Made by a program: the position numbers and the translations under genes. From the NCBI GenBank assembly GCA_001600455.1, contig BCKC01000001.1:7075418-7139417 (forward strand): 64,000 nucleotides of DNA. Direction: 5' to 3'. Within the stretch, counting starts at the first letter, position 1; each line of letters begins with the position of its first letter. This DNA comes from Endocalyx cinctus. Taxonomy: Eukaryota; Ascomycota; Sordariomycetes; Amphisphaeriales; Apiosporaceae. The notes beneath the pieces are model-generated. The model was given only the letters and a program-made list of their open reading frames with translations. It was not told the DNA's origin and made no database searches. Positions 43,903 through 54,956 of the stretch are shown here, in pieces.

Positions 43903-45144
43903 TCGAGTATTGCTCCATATTGAACCATCTCGCAAGATATAATCTACCGTCGTTGGTCTGGGGTGACCTAACACTGGTACGAACTGTATTAGTACTATAT
44001 CCATTACGGAAGATAACATAGATGCTTCAGATGAGTTTTTCTAAGAACGCGATATCGGCAGCGATTCCAGAGAGGCTACCGCTACACCCATATCCATTGC
44101 GATGGAACGCAGAAAATGTGTGCATATGCAGCCTGCAGACTTCATGATTTTTCAGCTACAAGTTGTTTATTGAAGGAAGGCCATGGACGATTTTTCAGTT
44201 TTGAATTGCTTCTGCAATTTGAGAATACCCCCCCACCCCAAGACTTGTGATACCCCCCGCCCCTATTTAGAAAAGGACTTCGCGTTATTAAATATGATAA
44301 CCCCAGATGATTACTTCAGTATAGAAAATATGATTTCATTTCATTTCTTTGCTTAATATTCTCTGAAAATATAACGATCCATTGATTCTCGGGCAGTTCA
44401 TTGATAAATTGCCGAAAGCTTAACTTTTTCGCCTTTTCGCCTGCGCATCTAACCGTCAAGTTCTTTTTTCTGAAAATGACAAGATAATTTTTTTTTTTTT
44501 TAAAAAAAAAAAAGCAATACCGGTTAACCCATTTTGTTAGTGAAGTACACACGTTTTACGCATCTAGTGGTGCCAGCCAACGCCTGCAAGTGCTTACGGT
44601 AGCCAAAGGAATGTATAGTACTTGCAGGTACTTGCATGCAGGCCGCCAACCGTACCGAGTAAGACGGACCGCTCCGCGGATTTCAACCCGTTCGCCCAGA
44701 TCAAAGAGCGTTACATTTCGATGTACTCAACTTCCAGCTATAGTAAATTTCGTCCAAACCAGTTTTATTCTCGTATATTGCAGTAGTATTGAGGTAAATA
44801 TGCGCGAGAAAACAATATCGTCCTCGAACGTATTCAGCAGTGTTTGGGCATTTTTCTTTAGTTTTCCCTCGATATTTAACATGATTTCATATCATCCACC
44901 TCATAAAATTACATATATATGAGGTGCGACAGCCTCTCTAGTTTCCTTTACGATTGATTACTCCGGCCCCCTCCATAATCAAGATCATCGTGTCCCCCAA
45001 TACGTAAAGATTTTAATTTTTTGCTTCCCTCTTTCCTTCTAAGACTTTCGTGCATCCGTCCGATCAATCAATTCCAGTTTCGCAGTCCATCCGACACCAC
45101 CACCACCACCATAACGACTGTATCCTCGCTTCTCCCCAGATCTC
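43903..45144. other. Convergent intergenic region with T/A homopolymer palindrome
   Basis: Holds a T14 run directly followed by an A12 run (44488-44513), able to form a simple hairpin. No gene is visible. The frame at 44590-44922 lacks protein-like features. Confidence 0.6.
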
Positions 45145-45804
45145 TTAACTTTCCCGTACCTTTTTGATGGCAGGTCGGTCCACCATGCGTTGAATCCAAT
45201 CCTTCACGACGGGGAACTCATCCGCGTCAAAGCTCTCGGCGAAAGCCCTCATCGCCGACGTCTGCCAGGGGATCCAGGCGACGTCGGCGTACGTCATCTT
45301 GTCGCCGACGAGCCAAGGTCCGTCGCCACCGGCGGCGGTCTCCTTCTTCTTGGCGAGATGCGACTCGAGCACTCCCGTGACTCGTTTGACCTCGTTCAGG
45401 TACCTCTCGACGGCGGTGGGGACCTTCTCGGGGTGGTAGTTCATGAACCAGTAGGCCTGCCCGTAATAGGGGCCCTGGCCGGAGACCTGGAAAAATAGCC
45501 ACTGCTTCGTGTGGTAAGATTCGGGCGAGCCGTGGGGGAAGCTGAGCTTGTGGTCCTTGTCGTACGTCTCGATCAGATACTCGAGGATGGCACCAGATTC
45601 CCATAGGGTTAGATCGGTGTTTGGGTCGTAGATGGCCGGTACGCGTCCGTTGGGGTTGACGGCGAGATATTCGGTTTTTTTCACCATATCAAGGGCTATA
45701 TCAGTCACCTCGTATGGGACACCAAGCTCCTCTAGAGTCATTGCGACTTTAGGGGGGTTCGGGCCTCTTTTACCCCAGATTTTAATAGGCTTAAGCGATG
45801 ACAT
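45145..45804 (-). CDS. Glutathione S-transferase, Ure2p-like
   Basis: An intronless 219-residue protein from the ATG at 45804; the frame is open 16 codons further upstream (KKKEEEK), but those codons are low in complexity. The thioredoxin-fold domain starts with KIWGKRGPNPPKVAMTLEEL and contains NPNGRVPAIYDP and the glutathione-contact motif LWESGAILEYL. The alpha-helical domain carries QWLFFQVSGQGPYYGQAYWF, then GPWLVGDKMTYADVAWIPW with the N-capping D of the GST fold. This is the fungal Ure2-like/GST-theta class, which conjugates glutathione to electrophiles or reduces peroxides. No prion-like N-terminus is present, so a Ure2-type nitrogen-regulation role is not supported. It lies outside the proposed amino-acid block. 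Confidence 0.92.
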   Translation of the reverse strand: MSSLKPIKIWGKRGPNPPKVAMTLEELGVPYEVTDIALDMVKKTEYLAVNPNGRVPAIYDPNTDLTLWESGAILEYLIETYDKDHKLSFPHGSPESYHTKQWLFFQVSGQGPYYGQAYWFMNYHPEKVPTAVERYLNEVKRVTGVLESHLAKKKETAAGGDGPWLVGDKMTYADVAWIPWQTSAMRAFAESFDADEFPVVKDWIQRMVDRPAIKKVRES

Positions 45805-47299
45805 TGTGATGGTTTTTTCTTCTTCTTTTTTCTTCAAAGAGGGTTTGAACAAGTAAGAGTAGAATGAAGATGAAATATGATTTAGAAAATTGAAAAACTC
45901 GACGTACTAATTCTTTTTTATATACCTACTTACTTATTTACTTTATTTACCTTCTTTACCCTCTTTACTCCTAATATCCATATCCGTGATGCGTATTTAT
46001 AATCAATCGTTGCCTATGTTCCAAGGTTGACAGTTTGTAGTATTTGTCATCCCCGGATCTATTACTAATGCAGGCCGTGCTTCCGTACTATCGTGTTGAT
46101 TATAAAGCTCGACAAAAAATACTCCAATCATAAGTACTCATTTTTCAATCTTTTAGTCCGAATGAGCAGATATTACGCGGCATCTCGGAACTAGTCTCTG
46201 CGACGAGGTTGTATACTGATTACCGTCGTATAATATATCCTAGTAAGATGGAAACTTGCTTCCCGTACTGTTAGACCCATGTCTGAAGTACTCATTTCTC
46301 TATTGCAACCTCAACTAACACGGATATAGATACGAATCCTACGTTTATCGACTTCAGTGAACATGATCTTGGTCACATTGTCTCCCGCATATGCATAACC
46401 GATTTCTGCAACAGCCTTGGAAGCTTCTGTCCCTGAGGTCATTTGACATCACACAGGCCCTTAAACCCCTGGACTCGTCTTATGTTGATTGGCACGTGCT
46501 ATCGAGCACATCCCAATGGACTTTTTTGTGGTCTTGAGAACTTCTTCGAGAAAAGTTAGTTATACGCTCTTGAATGAATACGTTTCAATTGGACTACTCA
46601 TCGGAGATACTTTCCAAAATTTAAAAAAAAAAAATATTTGGACTGATTCATTTGCCGGACCACCTTGAAACTCGGCGGAATCTGAATTGTCTGTAGTAGA
46701 ATTGCTCACATCCCCAGTACAGTCCTTGTGGATAAGACTCGCCTCTGCCCATCGTTTCAAGTCGCTTCGTTCTACTTGTCAAATACCCCAATTGCCGAGT
46801 CATCTCTTCTCTTTCATTTAACATCTAATTCGTCGTTGGCGCTATTGCAGAATTTGAAATTGTATTGAACAACAAGTCGTGAATACTCAATCCAGGAGTG
46901 ATTCACAGTTCGAGGCCTGGATATGATTGTGGAATTCTTAACTATCTTCTATAAGATGGAGAATCACTCTTTGATAACGTTGAATGCTGCAAGGAAGATT
47001 GTTCTCCCGATCCGATTATCTCACCCAGTCAGCCAGTATCGGTATGTGTATGCAAGATTGCATGTTGTTGTCCTTGGGTAAAGCATGATGATTGGTTATC
47101 GTCTTCATGCAAATGCAAGTTATAAGCCACGGTAAAAACGCCTGTCAGGCTTGCCATAAGGTATTCCCCGCTTACTTTGGAGACTAGGTAAAAGGAGCCT
47201 GGCCATTTCGTTTTCCACTTTGAACCTTCAATCTTTATTCTCTCGTGCATATACAAAATCCATCGCAGTCCGGTTTGACATCACGAGACATCGAAAGCT
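45805..47299. other. Intergenic region, no gene seen
   Basis: About 1.5 kb between two divergently oriented genes. The frames at 46560-46760 and 47029-47256 have no supporting features. A T-rich leader with tactt/tatt repeats lies near 45910-45970. Confidence 0.6.
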
Positions 47300-49465
47300 A
47301 TGGCAGAGTTGCTTGGGGTCGTCGCAAGTTCGATCGCCGTGGCTGAGGTCGCCGTTAAAGCGGGTTATACGTATCACAAATTGAAGGATCTATGGGACGA
47401 AATCCACCATGTTCCCGACACGATTAAGGACCTCCTACATCAAATCGAGATCCTAGAAAGTCTAGTAAGGGAGAAAGGAGCTGAAATAGACGGCCTCCGA
47501 CAATCAATCCAGCTAGTCCATATCGACAACACCGCAATGAACCGAAGCGCAGAGCTCTGTCGAAAAGCCCTTAACGAGCTGACAACCCTCGTCGACGATC
47601 TCAGTGTACATATTAACGCTGAAAAGAAGTCGAGGCGAAGGTTAGCTAAAGTGAAAGTAGTCTTGAGTGCTCAGACCATATCCCGACATGAGAAAAGACT
47701 TCATACAGCGATTTCCCTGCTTATGTTCGCTCAACAAAGTTATATGATGTGAGCATTATCAATTATGTGAAGTATAATAGTACTAATATATAATCAAGGG
47801 ATATGCTCAAATTACAACCGTATATTATATCGGCGCAACTTAACAATACGGTTCAGGATGTTCTCGGACAGCAGAAACCGGCGTCACCTCGTAATCTAAC
47901 CTCAGATGAATCGATTATGGCCACAATCAGCCAGTCGAACTCCGAGAACTTGGTATCGATGTCTGCTGCACATCACACCTCTACGATACCTTTGCCGTGG
48001 GATAATAGGTCTCTTGTTGGCCGTATGTTCTTTCGGCAAACAGAAACAGATATCGCGCCATATGGACCCGGCCAAAAGCAAACTCGTGAGTAGTGGAAGT
48101 TGATTGAAAGTAATTTGGACCTTAATCTTACAAAAATATCTAGAGTATGAAATCCGCGTTCAACTCCCTGCATGGCTTGCGAATCGCACCTGGGATATAC
48201 AGATTTCGAGGGCTATTACCGGCTGGACCACATCTCTCAGATCTTGGAGAATTGTCCCCTACCACTTCTGCACCCTCCAGGCTGCCAGAAAGGGTGACAC
48301 GAAGGGCCTCGCTGAGTTATTTAGTTCAGGTCTCGGTAGTCCTTTTGATCGCAATGAGCAAGGGGCAACTCTGTTACACGTAAGCCTCAACACCAAAACT
48401 TTGCTCTGTAAACTAATAATGAAACAAATTGTATAGATTGCTACTTTTCACGGCCACGCTGACACGGCGAAATTTGCAATGACTTTTGGCCTCCAGCCGG
48501 AAGATACCACCCAATTCGGTTATTCTATACTCCACATTTTATTAATGACTAGCTCATTTCGCCCAAGCACTGCTCGGATGCTACATAATATATTTGACGG
48601 CACAGATATATTCGACAGCAATAAGGGGCCCGAACCCTGTCTTTCAAATATAGCACAGTACACTGATCTACTACTCGGAATGGATTCGGCAAAAGTATCC
48701 GATCTTGCTACACATGGCCTCCTTTCGTATTTTGCACGACTCCTTCGTGACCAAAAATTGGTATCATTGCGTGGAAGCACAATATGCCCCCGAACCTTTA
48801 GAATACTCCTCGGAGATATGTTTCTTAATAAAACTGTCTCGCATGACGATTGTTTGTCTTGGATGATACTCGTGGCGTCATGCGTGGGTTCGAACCCGTG
48901 GCCAATAGACCAGTCAAGGCTTGATGGTTGGCAAGATATTGCCCAGCAATTGGGATCGGCATTCATCGTTAAAGAAATGGAGAAACTTATTTGTTTTTCG
49001 ACGCCCTTCAATACACCCTTACAGAAAGCACTATCGTCGGCCGGTGATAGTTTCCACTACTTAACCAATGGTAAACTGCACAAGGGGTACAGTGTATGCC
49101 GGAGAGACCCGTATATGCTGAGTGCCTTACGAAGTTGGGTTTCTGTCCTCTTTAAAGGCGGAGTGGATCTAGAGGCATACGGTCACACAGAAAACCAGGC
49201 CTTGCTCAAAAACCCCTATTGCCATTACCACTTGTACTATCCTTTGTCGCCAACATACCATGGTTCTTGGGTGGAAGTTAGGGGTCCAAAGTTGAGGAAA
49301 CTTCATTTTGGACCCACAGTAGATGATTGGTTCCTAGAATGGGATATGGAGGTTGAAGAGTACGCGGGGGCATTTTGGGAGATTGTTGAAAGCCCGATTC
49401 TATCGGTACCTGGTGATTGGGTGGAATATGAAGATATAACACCGGATCCACCCTTACTGTTTTGA
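47300..49465 (+). CDS. Helo-like N-terminal domain protein with degenerate ankyrin region
   Basis: Four exons (47300-47748, 47799-48085, 48144-48379, 48437-49465) keep phase and give about 666 residues. The N-terminus, MAELLGVVASSIAVAEVAVK, then DEIHHVPDTIKDLLHQIEIL, is the fungal Helo-like/STAND N-terminal domain (about residues 1-145) found in front of NACHT or ankyrin proteins and linked to non-self recognition and regulated cell death. After a linker comes YEIRVQLPAWLANRTWDIQI, the conserved block before ankyrin repeats in this architecture. Then SPFDRNEQGATLLHIATFHG and a second weak repeat can be seen. The C-terminal 300 residues are a conserved tail with GVDLEAYGHTENQ and FGPTVDDWFLEWDMEVEEYAG. 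No NTP-binding P-loop is seen. It is probably cytosolic, and its partner is unknown. Confidence 0.85.
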
Positions 49466-49784
49466 TAGAATATATAACTTTATGGTATTTCAGTTCGTTG
49501 TAATTATAATAAAAGAGTACTACGGGAGTAGGCATCCCATTATGTATATGAGAATCCTCCTAGGAACATATATCCGCCTAGATTCGAAAATATTTTTTTT
49601 ATGATATTACAATCTCGTCTCACATCGAATTTCTACATCTAACTACATAAGAGTCCCGTAGGCTTAAGAACAGATATTCCATGCTGAGAGATTTATGGCA
49701 ACTCTTTTGAGCTCTCAAAGAAGTTTTACCTCCCTAATTATAAGAAATATACATTCTACATTATAACGATGCTATTTAATGATG
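49466..49784. other. Convergent intergenic region
   Basis: 319 AT-rich bases between two convergent 3' ends. Nothing recognisable. Confidence 0.6.
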
Positions 49785-50738
49785 TTAACAAGTCCTTGTT
49801 TTCTGTATCCAGGATTCAATAAATTGAAGGACCTGATCAATGATGGCATCTCCATAATGGCCCGCCCCTTCAACTGTATCAAACCGAGCCTCAATTCCAT
49901 CCAACTTCCAAGCTTTTAATAAGTCTTGGGCCGTCTCCAGCCTTCCTTGTCTCATATCCCGTCTATTGGTAATATCCTTCTTTCCGCCGTTTTTGGACTG
50001 TGCCGTCTTCCCTCTAATTTCCTTCAACCATGCCCAAAATTCCGGCCCACCGTGTATTTCTACGTCTTCGCTCCCTACTATGATCTGAATGCGTACTTTT
50101 GAGATGAGATCTTTCCGAACTGCTCTCCCAAATAGAGTCTCAACATCCCCGACTCCTTCGGGCCAGTTTTTCGCCTCGTCCAAGAAAGTAACTTGTCCGG
50201 GCGCGCCGACGCTAGCAGCGAATACTCGCTCCGGATAAAGGTAGAGGAATCGATGCACAAATTGACCGCCTCCCGAAAATCCCATCATGAACACCTTCTC
50301 TGTATCAATGACACCGGACCATCGGTGAGAAATCTCGTCCAGGATACGTATAAGCGCTAGATCGGACCGCAGGGTAGTCGATCGAAGAGTCTTGTACGAG
50401 TCGAGATCATTGGGGCCGTCGAGCCCCGCCGGAAAGACGGGCGCGACCACGGCGCATTCGTTGGAATCGGCGAACGGAACTAGTTTCCCGTCCAGAGCTG
50501 AGATAGTCCGAAGGGTGCCATGAATATAGACGAGCAGGGGAAGTTGCTTTCTCTTATGATTTGACTGATCTCTTGATTTCAAGGATTCGACAACCTCTAG
50601 GAAAGGTTTCTCAGGCACGTAGAGTCTGTAGGAGATGCGCGGGTCTGTGTGGAGCGACTTCTGTGGTATGTGACCAGTAAAGAAGGCATAGCGCATAAAC
50701 TGAATTGGAACATCAGCTATGGTGAGGGAAGTCTCCAT
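49785..50738 (-). CDS. Alpha/beta hydrolase (poly-hydroxyalkanoate depolymerase/feruloyl-esterase-like)
   Basis: An intronless 317-residue protein with no signal peptide. The early strand and oxyanion region is LPLLVYIHGTLRTISALDG. The nucleophile elbow is MMGFSGGGQFVHRFLYLYPE, with serine in GFSGG. The histidine is probably in GAGHYGDAIIDQVLQFIESW near the C-terminus, and an aspartate candidate is in IIVGSEDVEIHGG. The fold thus has a complete triad. The SGGGQF type elbow is shared with extracellular polyester depolymerases and with intracellular peptidase-like hydrolases. Substrate unknown. It is probably cytosolic, since the N-terminus is neither hydrophobic nor basic. The first 50 residues have no clear family match. 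Confidence 0.8.
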   Translation of the reverse strand: METSLTIADVPIQFMRYAFFTGHIPQKSLHTDPRISYRLYVPEKPFLEVVESLKSRDQSNHKRKQLPLLVYIHGTLRTISALDGKLVPFADSNECAVVAPVFPAGLDGPNDLDSYKTLRSTTLRSDLALIRILDEISHRWSGVIDTEKVFMMGFSGGGQFVHRFLYLYPERVFAASVGAPGQVTFLDEAKNWPEGVGDVETLFGRAVRKDLISKVRIQIIVGSEDVEIHGGPEFWAWLKEIRGKTAQSKNGGKKDITNRRDMRQGRLETAQDLLKAWKLDGIEARFDTVEGAGHYGDAIIDQVLQFIESWIQKTRTC

Positions 50739-51122
50739 GTTCTATTTTTAATTTTTTTTACTTTTATTTGTTGTACATCAATATCCCCAGTTCCGACGGA
50801 ACACCGATACAAGATATTTGATTTAAAACATTGACTTGAAAGAATATCAGCCCCGTAATAGACATCTTGTTGGTGTCAAACTGCTGGCTCTATATATAAT
50901 TTCCGGGCATTAATATTTAGAATGCCTGTGATGCGTTATGGTTCTAAATAGGTGATAATTTTGTCCTTCTCAGGGTGTAAGCCCGAAAAGCGGCTGTATG
51001 ACCGAAGATCGCTCATTAGCCCAACACGAGTTTCGAGGATTCCGTTTAGGAGTGGAGATAAAGCTGCGTAAAACATAATCTCAGCGCCTCCTAGGAAGAA
51101 CTCATCTCAGGGATGTATACTC
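50739..51122. other. Intergenic region, no gene seen
   Basis: 384 AT-rich bases between two minus-strand genes. It presumably carries the hydrolase promoter. Nothing specific is seen. Confidence 0.6.
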
Positions 51123-51977
51123 TTAATGATCCTTCCACCCCAATACCAATACCGCCGGCCTAAAATCGGGTAAGCGATCCCACTGCTGCTGTACCCAGGG
51201 GTGATCACGTGTCAGAGTCGATTTGGGTTGAGATGCGCTACCGGCGAGAGGCTCAGGCCCTCGATCATGAGACTCTTCTCCACTGCCCTCTATCCTCCTC
51301 GAATAATCACGGAGTTGTTCCATGATAAGGCCCTCAAGATTTAGTCGCAGTGGTAGCTCAACATCCTCTCGGCGCGGAATCACGGGCGACATTTCCTGCT
51401 GACACGCCCAGGCCTCGTATTCTTCTATCCTCCTCTGGTCCGCGCGATCGCCCAAGTCTAGGATCGTCCCTTTATCGCAATCCTTATCCGTCAGATCAGG
51501 TCGGAAACGTGGCCAATATGCTGTGCTGATCTGGTCGACAATGAGATAGACGACCTTGACGTTGGGAAATGGTGTCTGGAGCTTCATAATATCCCCTATC
51601 ACCAGCTTGATCTCCCCGTCGAAGTCGCTGGCGCTGATCGCGAGTGCTTCGGCACAGGCGAAATACGGCTCCGGGTTTGAAAGGGGGTACGGATATCCGC
51701 TCGAGAGTTCTAAAATATCCCTTGACCCCAGAAACCAAGTTGCATTGTGCGTTTCCTGAGCCGAAGGAAATCCACGTACGACGGCGTTATCCATTGCGAC
51801 TCCCCGTGCCTCCCGGCAGACTTGGGCGAGGGTTGGAGGGGGTAAGCGCCATTGCTGCCAAGGTACGCTCTTGGCAAAGAGCTGAATCCTTCCCCGGGGA
51901 AGTGCAAACCCCCATATAAGGCGCCTGATCTCGATAGGTAGCCGAGAAAATAACTTGAAGTCCCTCTCTTCTGGCAT
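51123..51977 (-). CDS. 2EXR domain protein, hypothetical
   Basis: An intronless 284-residue protein. The N-terminus, FKLFSRLPIEIRRLIWGFAL, then RLPPPTLAQVCREARGVAMD, is the 2EXR motif: two ExR-type signatures (EIRRLIW and CREARG) in an F-box-like helical region that is greatly expanded in filamentous ascomycetes and of unknown function. A block with TWFLGSRDILELSSG and, further on, FPNVKVVYLIVDQIST continues the usual 2EXR protein layout. The C-terminal part (residues about 230-284) is charged and probably flexible. No signal peptide or membrane helix is seen. The upstream 2.3 kb has no gene. Confidence 0.85.
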   Translation of the reverse strand: MPEERDFKLFSRLPIEIRRLIWGFALPRGRIQLFAKSVPWQQWRLPPPTLAQVCREARGVAMDNAVVRGFPSAQETHNATWFLGSRDILELSSGYPYPLSNPEPYFACAEALAISASDFDGEIKLVIGDIMKLQTPFPNVKVVYLIVDQISTAYWPRFRPDLTDKDCDKGTILDLGDRADQRRIEEYEAWACQQEMSPVIPRREDVELPLRLNLEGLIMEQLRDYSRRIEGSGEESHDRGPEPLAGSASQPKSTLTRDHPWVQQQWDRLPDFRPAVLVLGWKDH

Positions 51978-54296
51978 CTTGAGATAGTGTTAGAAGAGAA
52001 GATTCCAAGAAAGTTTTGTCTTGGGAAGCAATGCATATATCCTTGGGCGATGTAAGTATGTTGCACCACGTTAGCTAGCATATTAGATGAGAATGATTGG
52101 CTTAATGACCAAGCCCCTTGAGCCCGGTCCCGGGAGAGCTCATAATACGATTTAACGATATTATATACTCGAATACGTATCACTGTCAGGGTATATTGTT
52201 GCGTGTAATGCTGACATGTAGGAAGTTTACTCCTCTTCGAAGATTGGTGTCACGACATCTGGCCAATCAGCCCGTCATTACGGTAGCAGGCGTGTAAAGA
52301 AATTGACCGTAGTGGCATCTGAATAAGCATTGAAAAAAGATAAAACGACATAGACCCTCCACAGAAATCAAATAAAACCAAGGTGCTTGGATCTCTTAGA
52401 GAAAATTGCCCAGAGATCGTCTTGGTTATTCAAAACCAAGTGCGGGCCGCATTTAGTGGATCCAGTAACGTTCTTTGGAATTGACGTGATCGCCAGGACC
52501 GATCGCACCATTGTCACAATTATGGGACGCATACCCCCGTACATGTCGTCCATGATTTTCACATCCATTTTTATCGTGAACGGCTTGGTTTCATTAGGTC
52601 CGGAATGATTTCCGGGGGTAACCGGTATCGGTGGTTACCATTTAAATGCCTGTTTGATGCGATGATACTTTTAAAAGCGGAGGAAGTTCCTAGGAGAAGC
52701 ATTTCTTTCTCTGTTATTTGAATGAATTAGTTGAGATGCACCCTCTTCTCCTGTCATGCGTGATCCTTCTTCTTTATGATCCGATGACCTCTGTGTCCAC
52801 GGAAATACGGCAGATTTTAGTCGGAATAGCGCCCGCGTACATACCAAAATTTGACCTTCAATTAGTCCTATCCATCGCTTGACATCAATTTCATTCTTTG
52901 ATGATACCATTCTTGATTACTCGATCTGTGATACTAACTGCCGTACCACTATTCCAGATCAAGACCACTGTCCCACCAGATATTTATTTCACACGGGAGC
53001 TCTAGGATGAATTTTCTTGCCGGTAGTTGGAGCTTGGTAGATTGTAATATTACTTGAACTAGTTAGCTACTTAACATACGTCTACAAGATATTTGATATT
53101 ACAGACAAATTTCCATCCGAATAATATAGATATTAAGGGTTAATCCAGATACTAATAATCTTGATAATTAGTTCAAAAGGCAATATTTGCTTGATTTTCC
53201 CCAACTGCTAGTGCTAGGTTTTCTAAGCAACCCTAGTGACTATGATTAATAGAACGTATTCCATCAAAAGCCATGCCTAGACGACGATGGAACCTACTAT
53301 ATTCATCAATTACTTAGCAGATGAGCCATCCACCAGTAAGGTACTTCTATTAAGCAATATAAAGCTTACAATAGAAATATACCAATAATGATTCAGAAAG
53401 CCGTAGCAAGCTCTGTTAACAATGATCCAATATATTTAGTATGAGTGCATATTGGAGCAAATTTGATGAATTAGCTACTTGTGGAACATATTTGCTAATT
53501 ATTCCCAATAACTTATTACTTTCTGGTTGACAACATAAATTTACTTTTCTATTATACCTTGATAATTTATCTTTCAAATCATAAAGTGCCCTCGACGTTA
53601 ATTAATGAATATTTCAAGACTCCAATACCTCTCTGCAGCAACTTGCACGCACAAATGGCATTTCAACACGAAAACTTGCAACTCGCGGATTCTCCTTGAT
53701 AATAGATTTCCTATATATTCAGGGTTGCTAAACTATTATCTGCAAGTTTCTTGTCTAGTATTCCAGATTCTGAGAAATTAGTCCTGGCAATCTGGTAACC
53801 CCTTTTCTGCGTCTCCTATCATGGTGGAGACAGGTGAAATCCAAAGTGCAACATTAGTATCAAGCACACGCTTTTGCTCCAAACTTCTATATGAATGCTA
53901 TAATTAAGTCTTGCTCCAAGTAGTGCTGAGATTTACAAAATGTTATTCGACGTGCATTATCCTCGAGTGTCCGTTACAAGTGGTTGCCCAAAGCCATGTG
54001 AAGATATGCGCGTTGCATAGTATTATATAGAACAAACTCGTTTAACCATTGTTTTTAACTACCAGAGTCAGACATGTAGTCCAAAGTTGCCGTAGATATA
54101 AACTGAATTGAGTTGAGCAATTTTTGGGAGGGGTTCTTTTAAGTCTAGTTCTCAATGTTCTATACTATAAATCTTTGTAAAACGGAGAAACATGCAGGAA
54201 TAAGTATACATTACAAGACAGACAATCACGTTTTTACCACCACGTCCTTCATGATGACAAGCTAACCTCCCAGGGTCCGGCGTGGTTCTTCTACCG
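51978..54296. other. Long gene-free AT-rich region
   Basis: About 2.3 kb with no convincing gene. Short frames at 52368-52608 on both strands have no recognisable features. From about 53000 on it is very AT-rich and may be decayed repeat DNA, but I found no terminal repeats or transposase-like sequence. Confidence 0.55.
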
Positions 54297-54956
54297 CTAC
54301 TTCGAAGCTTGCTTTTCCTGATTATCCGTCAAAGCAGAAATCTGTCCCAGCACGAAATCGACGCGCTCGTCGAGGCTACTGCACGCATCGACTATAATGA
54401 GATTGGAAGCGGGTCGGCACGGATTAGTCACCATGGCGCGGAACCGCTCTCGCGCAACCTCCCTGGCCTGAGCCTCGTCGCCGGTTTTGTCCGCGCCTCT
54501 GGGCACCTCATCGACCGAGGTGCGCTGCGCCGTGAGCGGATCGGCGCGGGCGCGCAGGCGATCGTCCAAAACGGTCAGGTTATCGGGATCGGCCCGGAGC
54601 TCGACGTACCAGTACGCGTACCCGTGCGCGCGGGCCAGCGCGGCGCCGCGGTCGAGAATCTGAGGATACAGGCAAGGGGTGTCGACGATGACGCTCAGCC
54701 CCTGACGCATGGCGTTCTCGGCGAGCACCCAGTCGAGGCTGTACGCTAGCTTGCCAGCCTGGTCGAAGGAGACGCCCGAGTCGAGCAGGTGAGACTTGAT
54801 GTTGTCGTGGGGAATGGCGATGGCGTCGATTCTGGGAGCTAGCAGGTTGGCCGTCGTGGTCTTTCCTGACCCCGGAGCGCCCGACATCTGCACGAAGAGC
54901 TTGCGACCTAGACGCTGGTGCGGAAGCGCTTCGACGTCTATTGATACGTCGGGCAT
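54297..54956 (-). CDS. P-loop ATPase/kinase (AAA_33-like)
   Basis: An intronless protein of 219 residues from the ATG at 54956; the frame is open upstream to 55037, but that extension is hydrophobic and lies in AT-rich DNA. The Walker A motif is FVQMSGAPGSGKTTTANLLA at about residues 22-41. Further kinase-like features are IPHDNIKSHLLDSG, ENAMRQGLSVIVDTPCLYPQ (a Walker B-like strand ending in Asp), and a lid with DRLRARADPLTAQRT. This is the pattern of small ATP-dependent kinases related to gluconate, chloramphenicol and polynucleotide kinases. The phosphate acceptor is unknown. The coding DNA is much richer in GC than its surroundings on both sides. Its C-terminus may be slightly variable (LTDNQEKQASK). 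Confidence 0.85.
   Translation of the reverse strand: MPDVSIDVEALPHQRLGRKLFVQMSGAPGSGKTTTANLLAPRIDAIAIPHDNIKSHLLDSGVSFDQAGKLAYSLDWVLAENAMRQGLSVIVDTPCLYPQILDRGAALARAHGYAYWYVELRADPDNLTVLDDRLRARADPLTAQRTSVDEVPRGADKTGDEAQAREVARERFRAMVTNPCRPASNLIIVDACSSLDERVDFVLGQISALTDNQEKQASK

Noticed and set aside
45145..45804. Ure2-type nitrogen regulator linked to the amino-acid block
   Set aside because: Only the GST fold is present; there is no prion-like Asn-rich N-terminus, so a regulatory role is not supported.
48886..48897. GGGTTCGAACCC, looks like the T arm of a tRNA
   Set aside because: It lies inside a well-supported exon, has no matching acceptor or anticodon arms around it, and is simply a 12-base palindrome.
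52368..52608. ORFs on both strands around 52.4-52.6 kb
   Set aside because: They are mirror images of the same DNA, about 70 codons each, with no family features.
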